A stretch of 64,000 nt of DNA from Strongylocentrotus droebachiensis. Its lineage: Eukaryota > Echinodermata > Echinoidea > Camarodonta > Strongylocentrotidae. The stretch is from NCBI GenBank assembly GCA_035222895.1, contig JAVYIG010000318.1, forward strand, positions 62,001-126,000. Reading direction: 5' to 3'. Every line of letters begins with the position of its first letter. The stretch's first letter is position 1. Shown piece by piece: positions 33,238 to 44,890 of this stretch. The notes beneath the pieces are model-generated. The model searched no databases. It was not told the DNA's origin and worked only from the letters and a program-made list of their open reading frames with translations. Made by a program: the position numbers and the translations under genes.

Positions 33238-36200
33238 GATTTCACCTGCAACACTGTCTAAAGGATACCGAAATATGTTACGATGGTTCTCCTATTGGTC
33301 ATTTTTTTAAATAAGCAAATTATGGTGCTGATTTGAAGGAATAACGTGTAGATGTGAGTGTCCATTGAAGATAGTTATTTGTATAGAAGTTTACAATATC
33401 GGTAACATTAAAAAGATTAATGTTGCCCTCACGATGTTATTTCCTATCTTTATGCTACAAACTATCAATGATTCATCTTACCTGTCATCAATTAAGTAGT
33501 GATTGTAGACCTTTACCTAATTTCAAAAGATACATCTGTGATAATGCCATGATATACTTTGTATGTCTAGCAAATATATGTTATTAATGGGCAATATGTA
33601 TGATGATCCTTTGAATTCACAGAGAAATGAAAATAAGTTGAAATAATGACCTAGGTTTGACATGGTTCTTTAAATATTGATGCAAACATTGTTGATTTGT
33701 GTTTCGTCCAATGAATCTATGCATTTTAATGGTATTAGCTGTGCTGTTATTATTTAGTCCTTTGTATAGACCTTTGTTATATAAATATACGTCACTTGAA
33801 TGTGATTTGAACGGATGCATTATACACTGTGTTTTCAGTCCAGTGAAAATTGTGCAGTCACTTTAAGTTGTTCTTCAGTAGGTAGAAGGTACAAGTACCT
33901 TTGAAAAACTGAAATGCATGACGTCTAGCAAAATATGCAACTGTTGGGCGGTGTCTAAATATAATTCCTTAAATTGTTAACACTACATAATTCGATAGTG
34001 CTTTGACCCCCTCTCCCTCCAATATGCGCGGATTTTTTTCGTTAAATACTCTGTAATTCTATGATAGAAACTGTACCAATGAAAATCATTTGTCATTATT
34101 CACCTGTATACAAATTAGGAATGTAACATATATTTTTGTTTATATTAGTGTCCTCATCTAGATAAAAAAATCACCAAGCGTTTGCCTTGAGTCTACATGT
34201 TTTAATAATTCATTAAGTCCACTCCTACACAAATATTTTCCAAATATTGCATTGTGCAGATTTATGTTTTTACTTCATGTAAATATGCTCGAAAAGAAGG
34301 ATGCGCATATCCTTTGGTAATTATGATACGTTCTCGTAGTGGCACGTTGTATTGAATGCACATTTAAACTCAAACGAAATGATTTACCCTCCATGGATAT
34401 ATTGAATTTTAAATTTGTATATAGCCTATCATTGCCAAGGAACCAAATCCAAGATTTTCTAAACTCAAATATTATCGATCTGGTGAATTGAAACTTCAAC
34501 TTTAACATATGTTTAGATTTACAGTAGGCTTGAAGTTACACCATGTGAGAGGGGAGGATTGGGGAGTCCTGATTAGGACTGAGTTAGTACTGAATATGAT
34601 TGTTGGTAATCTCTCTTGACCTTGAGCTTAACGTTCTAAAAGGACTATAGTGCCAGTCCTAAGGAGAGGATGGGTGGTATGAGGGGCTCGACGTTTCGAA
34701 CATGTTGACTATCCGTCGTCATCAGCTACGTTTAGATTGTTATTAATTAACAATATTGTATAGTTGTATTAATTACTATGAAATAGCTTTCAATATGTCT
34801 AGTGCTGATAATTATTTTTGTTAATACCTACTACAAATTTTAAGTCACTGTTTCACATATCTTTGTAATTTTTCCTGAGGTTAAATTAATAATTAGTTAA
34901 ATGTGTTATGAGAGTATTATGAAAGTATTATGAGAGAAAATGGAAGGATACATGCAATTCAGTAATAACTGGGAATTGTGTACATTTCCTGTGTTATAAC
35001 TTTCAGCGTGCAGTCATGTAGACGAATAAAATAATGTATATTCAATTATACTGTTATTCTCCTTATACACGAAACTATTAGAAATGATTATGTAGATATA
35101 ACTGACTGGGATAACTTGGTCTCATTGTTTATTCAGCGTCAAATCCTTTACCATAGATGGTAGTATGGAGCATTGGCCTTGGTGACAAGTGTTTCATTAT
35201 TCAACATTACATTGCTTATGATGTGCGTATTTTATTTCAGCGGGGCCTTCAAATTGAAAATAATTATAATAATGTTTTTGGGTGGAAATGATGTCTCGAA
35301 GAAAACAAATCAAAATCAAAGAATATTGTTCTGTATCGTAAAGAACAATATGTATGTATTCAGTTTTTTACAAGTGAATATTGGGAAAAATGTATACGCC
35401 TATACATTGAAAGATAAATTAATGAATACAGCTCGCCCTGAACGAAACAGCACACTCTGTCGTTTGGATGTGGACATGGTGGTTCACTCATTAATTGATT
35501 GTATTATATCCTGCATAAAAAATGTACTTGTTTTTTTTATAGGTTGAGAGCTCCGCACGTGACCAGAAATATTTCAATAATTATTAAGGCTTCTCTGGAA
35601 AAAATAATAATCGGGAGTACAACTTGGGATTTGAAAATTCAGCGAGCGTACGGGATTTCAAATGCCTCCAGCGGTCAACTCCCGCAGTGTCAAGGCATTT
35701 ACGCCATGCAATCTACGCTGCACTACTTCCGTACCTGTAAAGCCCCAGCTTTCTTTTTGTCATTTCCTTTAAATTTGCATGCATGAGCCAAATGAGGTAG
35801 GGGAGAGAATTTGTTTATTAGCGCTTCATTTTTTCCAAAACAAAAGCGGAAGAGGTTTGGACATTTCGCAATGATCGAACCTTTAAAAAGGATCGCAAAT
35901 AGTCACGAGTGGTGACATTTTGGTTACAGAATCTGATTATAGAATGCCAGTTTCTCCGTCTTTCATTTAGGGTGTGCTGTCCCAATCCTTAGATTATTAT
36001 AACAATTTTGGTATCATGCGCAGCATATATTGGTTGCTACAATTACATTAAAATCCTTAGGAAAACTCCTACAATGGATGTTCTTTTGTCACAGTGGCTG
36101 AAGAGAAAGAGCGCCCCTCTTGTTTAAACATTGACAACATGCATACTGTCATGTTACGTCGATGGTTTGGTAAATATTGTGAATTTGAAACGGTGTCAAA

Positions 36201-36386
36201 ATGACATACATATATTTGTTTTACTTCTAACGTTAAAGATCACCGATTCCTTCAAAGTATGGACTATTCGTTAAAAAGCGACAACTGTTTACGTACTGTC
36301 TGCTTGCGTTAACAGAACATCGATCGTGTGTGGTATGAGCTCGTCAAAAACTTTTCCGAATGGCAAGATTCAACTATTAAAAAAGA
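33238..36386. other. A3-B3 intergenic region
   Basis: The first part matches the A1 flank (8140-9250). A separate repeat with GAAACGTCGAGC on the minus strand lies at 34540-34750. The common A flank (GCTCGCCCTGAACGAAACA) is at about 35430-35450. Upstream of B3 it lacks the (GA)n and ETS-like site of x-type B genes. ORFs up to 124 codons show no recognisable domain. Confidence 0.55.
34540..34750 (-). repeat. Repeat with GAAACGTCGAGC motif
   Basis: Minus strand reads CTGATGACGACGG, then a spacer, then CGAAACGTCGAGCCCC. This combination is common in dispersed invertebrate repeats, including Penelope-like elements. It occurs once in the window. Confidence 0.3.
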
Positions 36387-36441
36387 ATGTCGACTTGTGC
36401 AGATTTTCTTCTTTGTCTCGCCATTATCATCTCCAAATCTG
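36387..36441 (+). CDS. B3 exon 1: signal peptide
   Basis: MSTCADFLLCLAIIISKS, donor GTGAGT, phase 1, 55 nt. Confidence 0.82.
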
Positions 36442-39400
36442 GTGAGTTTTATTTCATGTTAACTTCATAAAAGTTGTTCGTACTTAGCCCAGATGGAGAC
36501 TTTGGGAGAGGTAACAATGTAATGAAATAGATATACCAACCAATCGTCGTTGGGTCCATTGTATATCAGATCACAGGCAAGAAACCTATTCGTATTTTCA
36601 AGTTTTTCAAATTTCAAGTATCAAAAAAACTGTTCCAACTCCCATTCATGTGGTACTTCTCAATAAGACATTGCTTTTCAAAAGTTAAATACTCTACTGA
36701 GAACATTTGGGTACTGTTTTTCAACGTTAGTGTGTTTAGCAGAGTATGTTTTTGATCAGTGGCGTAGATATAGGAGGCGGCACGGAAGGGCACGCCCCGA
36801 TCCAGCGGTGAAAACAAAAGAAAGAAAGGGCGATAATAGAGAGGAAGAGAAAAGGAGATAGGAAAAAGGACGACACAATAAAGACATCTCCTGCAACTAC
36901 CTCATGATCGATTGTCTTTAAAATTTGCATTTAATTGGCACAATCCCCCGCCCCCTCCCTCCCCAATGTTCCAGTTCTCCTTCAGTGGTTGTGCTTACTC
37001 GATGTATGCGATTAGCAATACCTTCAGCTTCTTTCCCTTGAACTTATTTTGATTTCACCCATGCAGGATACCATGCATTTGAAGTGTCGATTCAGACAGA
37101 CCATTCGCTACCAGTTATCGGGGAAGATTTTACAATGATCTGTACCTTTACGTCGCAAACCACGAATCGGATGGTCGTGTGGGAAAAGAGTAGTCTTCCT
37201 TATGCGCTGGCCACTCAGGACTGCCAGGAATATAATTCTTGTGTGCTAACTGTTCTTGACGAATGGAAATTCAGCTTGGTAGCAGACTGTTACAGTGTAA
37301 ATCTTACAATAAAAAAACTCGAAAGAATTGATGGCGACAATTACAAATGCACAGTAAGAAACGAACTGGTATCTGAGACAGCGAATCCGGAATCAGCTAA
37401 TTTGCAAGTGACGCCATTGTTTCCAGGTATATTATTTTGCATAATTAATTCAGCAAGTTAATTCCTTATCATTTATATGAGATTATATTGTTATCTTCTT
37501 GTACAAAAAAAAATTACTATGGAAAGTTATAAGATTATATTTTACACAAAAAAGGCGCGTAATTAACTTGAAATTTTATAGGAAGTATTCGATAAAACCG
37601 TCAATGATTTGGTTTAACAAAATGTTGATGATTCGCAAGTTCGTATAGTAAAGGGAAATATAATAAATCAATTAATGATGTACAATGAAAGTTGTTTCTA
37701 TGTATTCGGCAACAAAACCATATTAAACGATAACACCTAAATATTGCTTGTAAAATAGTAACGTCAGTAATACGTTATACTCATTTACCTAATGTTTGAA
37801 ATCGTAATCTTTGAAAGGTTGGGATATGAGTAAATAGTGATTACATCTCAAGGAATTAGACTATCAGTTTGAGCAAATACTATTGGAATGGAGGTATTGA
37901 TATTTGATATGTCCTCTTCCGTCCCAAGTTGCGCCCAATTGGCTCTGGATTTCTGATGTGGGATCGAGCCGTTCTTACCGTAACGACGCCAATTTAACAG
38001 TAACTGCTGGAGAGCAGTATGACATCACATGTGCAGTATCCGGGGCAAGGCCTCCTGCAGTACTGGAATGGCGTATACCAGATGATGTAACCGTTGTTCT
38101 TCAAAATCAGTCTGATGTTTTAAGGGGCTACAGCTATTTCTCTCAGAAGGCTGCTACAATCACACCCTCAAGGAACGGCCAAAGAAAGAGCCTCCGCTGT
38201 GAAGCATTACATCCAGAACTACGAAACAATCTCCAACGCTCAGTTCACCTGAATGTTCACGGTAAACGTGTTAAGTAAAGAACATAATCTCTTCGTTATT
38301 ATGTGGTGCCGATGTCATTTAAGCTGACTCCTTGTGTTGTTGTTACTCTACTGCTCTACTCAGATCACACAATTTGAACAGTTTATGGGGTATAATCTCA
38401 ATGAATAATTATGAATGCTTATTTAAGAGATTCACGTTTTCTCTTAAAGTATTTCCTTTACATGTGTATGTACAAACGTACAAAGAAAATATATTTCTTT
38501 CTTTCAAAAACATTATCTAGTGTTTCTTACATGATTTTGTACATTATTTTTTGTATCTCTTTCTTTCATTAAGTTCTTCCCTCTAGCATGTTGCTTTTTC
38601 CATCTGGAGAAAGCGAGCAATACGGACGAGTAACAGTCATTTACGTTCAAGAAGATTCACCGGCTTCAATCACTTGTAAAAGTATAGGATCACTACCAGC
38701 AGCTGAACTATCATGGAGACTTGACGACAACAAAAGTCTTCCCAGTAACATAAGTCTGTCAATGTATCGCAATGCTTTAAATGGAGATTTGTTTGACACC
38801 GAAGGTACCCTCAAAATACATCCATTAAGGAAACATCACGGAATGTACCTTTGGTGCTATGCATCTCTAGGGGACTTTACTGATCGACGGGTAACTAGAT
38901 TGATGCTTTATGGTGAGTTTAGGTTCTGCAATATGTCGTTAGTCGATCTTGGTTGAACTTGTTCTAAATTCTTTTGAACTGAAAGACCCATTCATCACTA
39001 AACATTAAAAAGATGTAAAGACTGTAATATATTTACCAATGTCTACCCAAATATTTTTTTTTTTAAATACTATATTTCATAACTTGGCGTGTCCTGGGAC
39101 TAGGAGGGGAAGAATGAATTTTTGTGACCATGATCATCGTACCTCTCCTCCTCGTTGTATAACTAAATATTACATCTAAGAGCCTCTATATTTTACCAAA
39201 AGAACAACATGACACATTAAAGCTTTACTCATATCCATGTATTTTATTTTCATTTAAAGGCCTACCGGATTATGTTAAAATTGATATCCCTGAGGTTCTA
39301 CACGACGATATAGAAACCATCGTAAGCTGCATAGTTGTTAATGGATACCCTGCTCCGCTCATCCACTGGTACATCGGATCTATGAATGTGACGCATGATT

Positions 39401-40703
39401 CGTCTTTTAAGACTTCAATGAATGTAGATGATCGGTATGATGCTGCAAGCACCCTTACCCTCATACCAAAGAGGATTGATAATGGGAAACCTCTTATTTG
39501 CCAGGCAGTTCAACTTACAACACCATCTATGCAGGAAGTTCAACATACGAAACCCTCAATGTGGCAAGTGAATGACAGCATGGTTCTCAACATATCATGT
39601 AAGAATTAATTTGCAGTAAAGAAATTGATTAGGATATTACCATAAATAATCTCCTAAAGATATTAATCTGGCTAAGCGTTCATGAAATATCCTCAAGAGT
39701 CTTCGTCTGCTTTTCCTTTTATTTTCTTTATTTCTACCTGTTTTTAAACTTCTTAACTGCTTGCCACGTCCCCTGTAGATTGCTTGTTTTCAATCTGACA
39801 CAGAATGCCTAAAGGACAAGTCAAAGTAATAGACTACAATATAATTTCTTTTCTGCTTTTCCTGCAAGCATTGACCAGCTTCTTTTAGTCCCACCCCATT
39901 AACCTTAATTTGCCTCCTCAGTCCTATCTTGATCCTTTCCTCTCGTTCTTTGTTCTATCATCTCCTCTCAAATTTGACTTCCACCACTTTTCTTTGATCT
40001 AGATGATCCAGTTGTGTCCGTTTCTTCTCGACGGCTATCATCAAATGAATTACGTACTGGGTTCCTGTTGGCATGTACCTCAGACGCAAATCCCCCTGCG
40101 TTAATCTTCCAATGGTTCTGTAACGACACACAATTGTCTAACGACTACCGTAATATAATGCTCTCCGAGACTATACAAGAAGATGAAACGCTGTCTTCCA
40201 GTGAAGTGGCGATTCGAAAAAACCCGTCCGAAAATCCATGTGACTACATCTGCGTAGCTGTGTCAAGATATGGTTCCGGTAGTGCAGCTTTTAACTACAC
40301 GTGTTCTCGTAAGTAGAACTGTATTTTTCTCATTGTTTGTTTAGTTTCATTTGTGTCTTGTCCATCTGACAATCTGTAATCATTGAATTAATGGTCATTG
40401 TTTCCAAATAAAAACATTAAACTTATATCCATAAGCCAATGTATTATATTAATCATTTACGATATAAGCTATTGAACTGAAGAAACCAGACCCTACCATT
40501 TTTTTAATTTACGCTTTACCACTGATTAACCTTTAAATGCAGTTATTCCCGATTCACCTTCTTCGAATATCGTCGACCAAAACCAAACGACATCTTCAGC
40601 TATCTTCGTTGTCTCGCAACTTGGATTCAACATCAGATTACGACACGATTTGCATAATGAAAGGTTCAAAGTAAAATACTACACAATTTCAATGGTTGAC
40701 TGA
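36387..40703 (+). CDS. Gene B3: class B (subtype y) secreted 5-Ig protein
   Basis: Exons 36387-36441, 37067-37426, 37929-38261, 38574-38912, 39260-39598, 40003-40308 and 40543-40703 join to 630 residues. Layout: signal 1-18, V-like Ig to 138, Ig2 to 249, Ig3 to 362, Ig4 to 475, Ig5 to 577, then a half FN3 ending YTISMVD. All Ig core Cys and Trp residues are present. The V domain (NRMVVWEK, loop CQEYNSC) pairs with B4 and is far from the B1/B2/B5 V domains. In the FN3 exon VVSQLGFNIRL replaces the expected VAWQ core, suggesting a small indel as in B1. Reading through the Ig5 donor gives RK then a stop. No membrane anchor. Confidence 0.82.
36945..36964 (+). repeat. C-rich tract in B3 intron 1
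   Basis: CCCCCGCCCCCTCCCTCCCC, 100 bp before the V exon; the shared B-gene tract. Confidence 0.88.
37067..37426 (+). CDS. B3 exon 2: V-like Ig
   Basis: Acceptor CATGCAG, donor GTATAT, 360 nt. ICTFTSQTTNRMVVWEK, extra loop CQEYNSC, GDNYKC. Confidence 0.88.
37929..38261 (+). CDS. B3 exon 3: C2-like Ig2
   Basis: Acceptor GTCCCAAG, donor GTAAAC, 333 nt. YDITCAVSGARPPAVLEW and LRCEALHPEL. Confidence 0.88.
38574..38912 (+). CDS. B3 exon 4: C2-like Ig3
   Basis: Acceptor TCATTAAG, donor GTGAGT, 339 nt. SITCKSIGSLPAAELSWRLD keeps the core Trp that B1 and B5 lack; LWCYASLGD. Confidence 0.88.
39260..39598 (+). CDS. B3 exon 5: I-set-like Ig4
   Basis: Acceptor ATTTAAAG, donor GTAAGA, 339 nt. VSCIVVNGYPAPLIHWYIGS and LICQAVQ. 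Confidence 0.88.
40003..40308 (+). CDS. B3 exon 6: I-set-like Ig5
   Basis: Acceptor GATCTAG, donor GTAAGT, 306 nt. LACTSDANPPALIFQWFCND and CDYICVAVSRYGSGSA. Unspliced, the frame ends after SRK at 40314-40316. Confidence 0.88.
40407..40412 (+). promoter_or_regulatory. AATAAA in B3 Ig5-FN3 intron
   Basis: A polyadenylation-signal hexamer about 95 bp after the read-through stop. B1 (16639-16644) and B4 (51818-51823) have one in the aligned stretch. Confidence 0.3.
40543..40703 (+). CDS. B3 exon 7: half FN3, terminal
   Basis: Acceptor AATGCAG. IPDSPSSNIVDQNQTTSSAI opening, then VVSQLGFNIRL in place of the core Trp region; TGA at 40701-40703. Confidence 0.55.
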
Positions 40704-40813
40704 TAATATATGTTAATATTATACTGTCTACGCTGCCAGTTAGAGTAAGTTTTCGAAACCCCCTGTTCATTTAAAATGGACTATTCTACTTATGTCCTTC
40801 AGATAGATGAATT

Positions 40814-40826
40814 GCTTTCGCTTTCG
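40814..40826 (-). promoter_or_regulatory. IRF-like element upstream of A4
   Basis: Minus strand CGAAAGCGAAAGC, perfect GAAANNGAAA core, 189 bp before the A4 start. Confidence 0.45.
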
Positions 40827-41014
40827 TAGCGCTAGAGAGAATTTAATAAGCGTGTCAGCCACCTTCCTTTGTGCCCACCCAGTCTGCCATTAAAAACCGA
40901 TATTGCTTACTCCTCACTTTTTATTTGCAGATTCTCTGATAGGTTGCACTTTGGTTCTTGACTCAAACGTCCATGGTTCGAATATACAGGGAGAGAGTAT
41001 CTATTGTTGACAAT

Positions 41015-41414
41015 ATGAATTATAGTCTTCGAATATTTATCTTACTTGCCTTCATCGTTTCTAATACGTATGAAATAAATGTGTCTACTCGCATTTGGAA
41101 CCCAGAAGTCCTCCCAGTCGTTGGAGAGAATATCACACTTGTCTGCATGTACACGCCACCAACCACGTCTCGACTACTGTCTTGGCAACACGGGAACGGC
41201 GATGTCCTAGCAAACGATATATGTCAAGGGGTGGGATGCAGAAATGAGCAAAATGTTCCAGAAATTTCCAAATACAGTTTAAGGGCAGATAATTTCAGCG
41301 GTAACCTCACTATTAGGGATTTAACTTTGGATGACAGCGGCAGATATCAGTGCAAGGTATTCACTGATGTTGATATATTTGTTAATGGAATTGATCTGAA
41401 CGTAGTGATATCAG
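41015..41414 (+). CDS. A4 exon 1: signal peptide + V-like Ig
   Basis: Signal MNYSLRIFILLAFIVSN. LVCMYTPP, LLSWQHGNGD, loop CQGVGC, DSGRYQC. Donor GTAAGA. 400 nt as in A2. Confidence 0.9.
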
Positions 41415-44400
41415 GTAAGATATTTCCATTCTTCTATAATGCTTGGTATACTATATAACAAAGTGTAAACAAAAACAAATAATTATTCGGCTGCATGCCA
41501 AAAGGCGTCAATAACTGTATATTATCAACATCCGTCTTGCAAACAGCCGAAATATTCTTTGAATATTTATAAAGTTAAACACAAGTGATTGTGGTTGAAT
41601 AACAATAGGGTTAACATTTATGTCACTGAACGAAAATAGACATAATTCCCTTTGACCAGCCAAGTTTCATTTGTAACTGGAAATCATGCCACTTCATGAT
41701 TCAATTTGAAAATCTTGATGACGGGTCAAGTGAGGTATTTCAGTCTCAGAGTTCCTAGTCTTTTGGAGACATCCCACTTGATAATGGTTATACGCATAAT
41801 TAAAAAAAATATACATTTCTTCGAATTTCCAGCCATACCTAGATTGCTATCCATCACCAACGGTAGAACTGAAAATAGATACAAGAATGGAGAATCAGTA
41901 AGCATCACATACGGACGAACCCTAAACCTAGCATGCTCAGTCCAAGGCGCAAGACCACCTGCAGAACTGGAGTGGCAAGTTCCTGAAGAAGTACAGGTTC
42001 GACTAGGAGATCAGTTTAACGCTGTTCACAGTGACGCTTACGTCTCTAGACGAGTTGTTTCTGTATCTCCGTCCAGGGACGACGATGGAAAGGTTTTCCG
42101 TTGTGTGGCCTCGCATCGGGAGCTGAATAATAGGCTTCAATTGTTCATCCACCTCGATGTTCAAGGTGAGTATTTTACTAATGACATAATATCATGATTG
42201 CTCGCTGTGTGTGATGGTGTGTGTTCTTTACAAGTTGACATGCATCTTAATGTGAGGATTGTCTGAAATGGATGAATCAGTCAACATTTCCTAAAACACT
42301 TTCCATTATCCTTTATTCTATGATGCCTTCACCGCTAATATGCTTTTATCATATTGATACCAATATTTTACCTCTGTATCTCTCCTTTTAATAGCTTAAT
42401 CCGTATTGAAATTCTGGCTTTTCATTTTTGTCCACTCAGTACCGCCAAGTAACCTCCTGCTTACCGCGTATGGATCCATAACTAGTAATGCACAAGCGTC
42501 AAAAAGTGTCAATGTCTTCGAAGACTCGGCAACATCATTCACCTGCATGAGTATAGGATCCCGCCCTACAGCTCTCATATCATGGATTATTGGTTCGGAC
42601 GACGACCTGGGTAGCACGACATCTACGTCTACAACGAATGAGGCCGACCGAGGTTTACGTGACACAAATTCCTCTCTACAGTTGATTCCAAAAAGAAGGC
42701 ATCACCATCAACTTCTCCTATGTGTGGCCGATGCTGGTATGAACCAACGTCAAGCAGAAGTGAGGGTTATCGTCTATGGTGAGTATTCGTAGGTTGTATT
42801 ATCTATACATCATCTTCTCGAATTCACAACAGAGGACCGAACGCGGTATGGGACATACTGAACACACTTTGACAAAGATATGTCAGATGTGAAATTTTAC
42901 AATTTTAACAAATATGTGTATTTATACCATGCTTCTACTCTCTGTAGCAAGATAATTAAAAGAAGTGAAAATTGTGGAAAGTTTTAAGTGACAAAACTTT
43001 GTGATAGTCCAGGCAATTTGCAATATAGATATCAACGAATTAATTGTCTTTCTTGAGAATGAGTTAAATGTGATACATAGGTCGTCGTTGCAAGCCACTG
43101 GGGCTAATGATCTAACAAAAAAAATGACTTAAGAAATACACTTTGATTTTCAAGGACCACCAGATCCTCCCTACCTAAATGGAACAGAAGGTTTGCAAGA
43201 TGGGGTGTCTTCAAATGTGACTTGCACATCAGACAACGGCTACCCAGCACCAACTTTTCAATGGTACCTTGGAACAAAGAACGTCACCAAAGATTCTTAT
43301 ACACAGTCTTTGGGGAATAGAAATCATCGAAAGGATGCAATAAGTTTGTTCACTTTCACACCCACGGTAGACGATCATGGGAAACTCCTTGTCTGCCAGG
43401 TTTTTCAACCAAACGCTGCATCCATGGAGTATCGGAGTGTCTGTGAGGTTCTTCAAGTTTTTTGTAAGTCTGATGTATTTAAGCTTAACCCATTCATCGT
43501 GTAGATCTTACGAGGCAGGTACACAACGTTGTCTCACCGCTTTAAAAAAGACATTACAAACATTGACATTACTTGCTTTTTATTATCCTGTTCGCAGTGA
43601 GCTGAAAACTGTCTTAACTTGTCCATGATTATATTAAAGAGACAAAAGTACGTTATTTGTCTCAGAAAAAACCCACCAGGTTTGATTTTGTCTCCTCTTG
43701 TTAATACATATTGGTGTTACAAAAACACTTACTTCTGAAACATAAGGATTGGTTAAGATCAATACCAAAAGATGCCATACACCTGCTGATAGACCGTTCT
43801 ATGTTAGTATTATGGTTGTGGCATGTTCCATAATATTGGTAACCATTATAATATGTCTTCATTTACGCTCATCAGGAATACCATCAACAATTATTTCTTT
43901 CTGAGCCTCGCTTAATTGGTTCCTGAACCTGTTTTGTTCTTTCTAAATACATACATATAGATTCTCCTGTCATTGTGGACTACTCTGTTCGTCGTGTTGC
44001 CACTGGTCACCAGAGCGTTGATGCAATCATTACATGTACATCAGATAGCAGACCCCTAGCCTCAATAACTTGGTTCTCGAATAGCATTGAACTCAACAAC
44101 AGCACCCGCCATCAGATTCACCACAGTCTTTTCCATGAAAATACCTTGAGGTCGAGTATTTTGGTTATTTCTAATATTTCGGCAGAAGACAATGGCAACT
44201 ATACATGTTTGGCAGACACACGACTTGGGAACGACAGCGCAACCTTAACCTTGTCATATTCTGGTAAATATTTTACTATCAGACCAAGGTGCATGCATGT
44301 CATATTGTTGAGAAAACACATTGCCTTGTAAATGGCTTTGCCATCGATAATACCAGATGACAAATGTGAATAGTATGATACTGTTACGATTGCAAAACCT

Positions 44401-44890
44401 AGGTAATGAGACAAAAACCCAATTACAGTAACTTCGGAGTCAATGGGTGTTTTTTAACGGTAGTTTACTGTGCCGACTTTTAGAAATGGTTGATGGTTAA
44501 TGGGATCATTACACGTCCGGCAACGTTCCGGTGAAAATAGATTTGGGCTATAATTAGGGTTATGTGAATAGGTATAGGGTTTGGCCCAGGTTTGAAAATT
44601 AGAGTTTAGTTGGTGTACGAAGTGATCGGGTTCTACTAAAATAAATTGTATTGATTGGATTCTCGTTGATTTTGAGGTAACAAAACTTTATTAAAAGTTA
44701 TCCCTTTACATAACACTGACATCATCTCATTGAATTTCTCCCAGGGATTCCAGATCCACCTTATGAGTTCATCGTCGATCAAAACCAGACGAGATCATCT
44801 GCTCTCTTCGTTACTTGGCAACCAGGAATCGATGATGGGCTTCAGAGAAATTTCACTTTGGAGCGTATTACGGGGAAAATGAATCATTAA
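41015..44890 (+). CDS. Gene A4: class A (subtype b) secreted 5-Ig protein
   Basis: Exons 41015-41414, 41833-42165, 42440-42778, 43155-43463, 43961-44263 and 44745-44890 join to 609 residues: signal and V-like Ig 1-133, Ig2 134-244, Ig3 245-357, Ig4 358-460, Ig5 461-561, half FN3 562-609. This is the best-preserved class A gene: all Ig cores are complete and the FN3 piece reaches LERITGKMNH before TAA. MNYSLR at 41015 is the conserved start; the frame stays open upstream to an ATG at 40958, which would put 19 residues before the signal peptide. No transmembrane segment, so secretion is predicted. Confidence 0.86.
41833..42165 (+). CDS. A4 exon 2: C2-like Ig2
   Basis: Acceptor ATTTCCAG, donor GTGAGT, 333 nt. 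LACSVQGARPPAELEWQVP and VFRCVASHREL. Confidence 0.9.
42440..42778 (+). CDS. A4 exon 3: C2-like Ig3
   Basis: Acceptor CCACTCAG, donor GTGAGT, 339 nt. PPSNLLLTAYGS entry (subtype b), SFTCMSIG, ISWIIGSDDD, LLLCVADAG. Confidence 0.9.
43155..43463 (+). CDS. A4 exon 4: I-set-like Ig4
   Basis: Acceptor TTTTCAAG, donor GTAAGT, 309 nt. VTCTSDNGYPAPTFQWYLGT, LLVCQVF; an extra Cys occurs in SVCEV near the end. Confidence 0.9.
43961..44263 (+). CDS. A4 exon 5: I-set-like Ig5
   Basis: Acceptor ACATATAG, donor GTAAAT, 303 nt. ITCTSDSRPLASITWFSNS and YTCLADTRLGND. Confidence 0.9.
44745..44890 (+). CDS. A4 exon 6: half FN3, terminal
   Basis: Acceptor TCTCCCAG. IPDPPYEFIVDQNQ, LFVTWQPGIDDGLQ, FTLERITGKMNH, then TAA (44888-44890). 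Confidence 0.7.

Noticed and set aside
34694-34725. Functional hammerhead ribozyme
   Set aside because: The conserved words are there on the minus strand but the pair closing helix II is C-C and no stem III partner is clear.
35173-35547. 124-codon ORF in the A3-B3 spacer
   Set aside because: Hydrophobic, AT-driven, no recognisable motif, not kept in the matching flank of A1.
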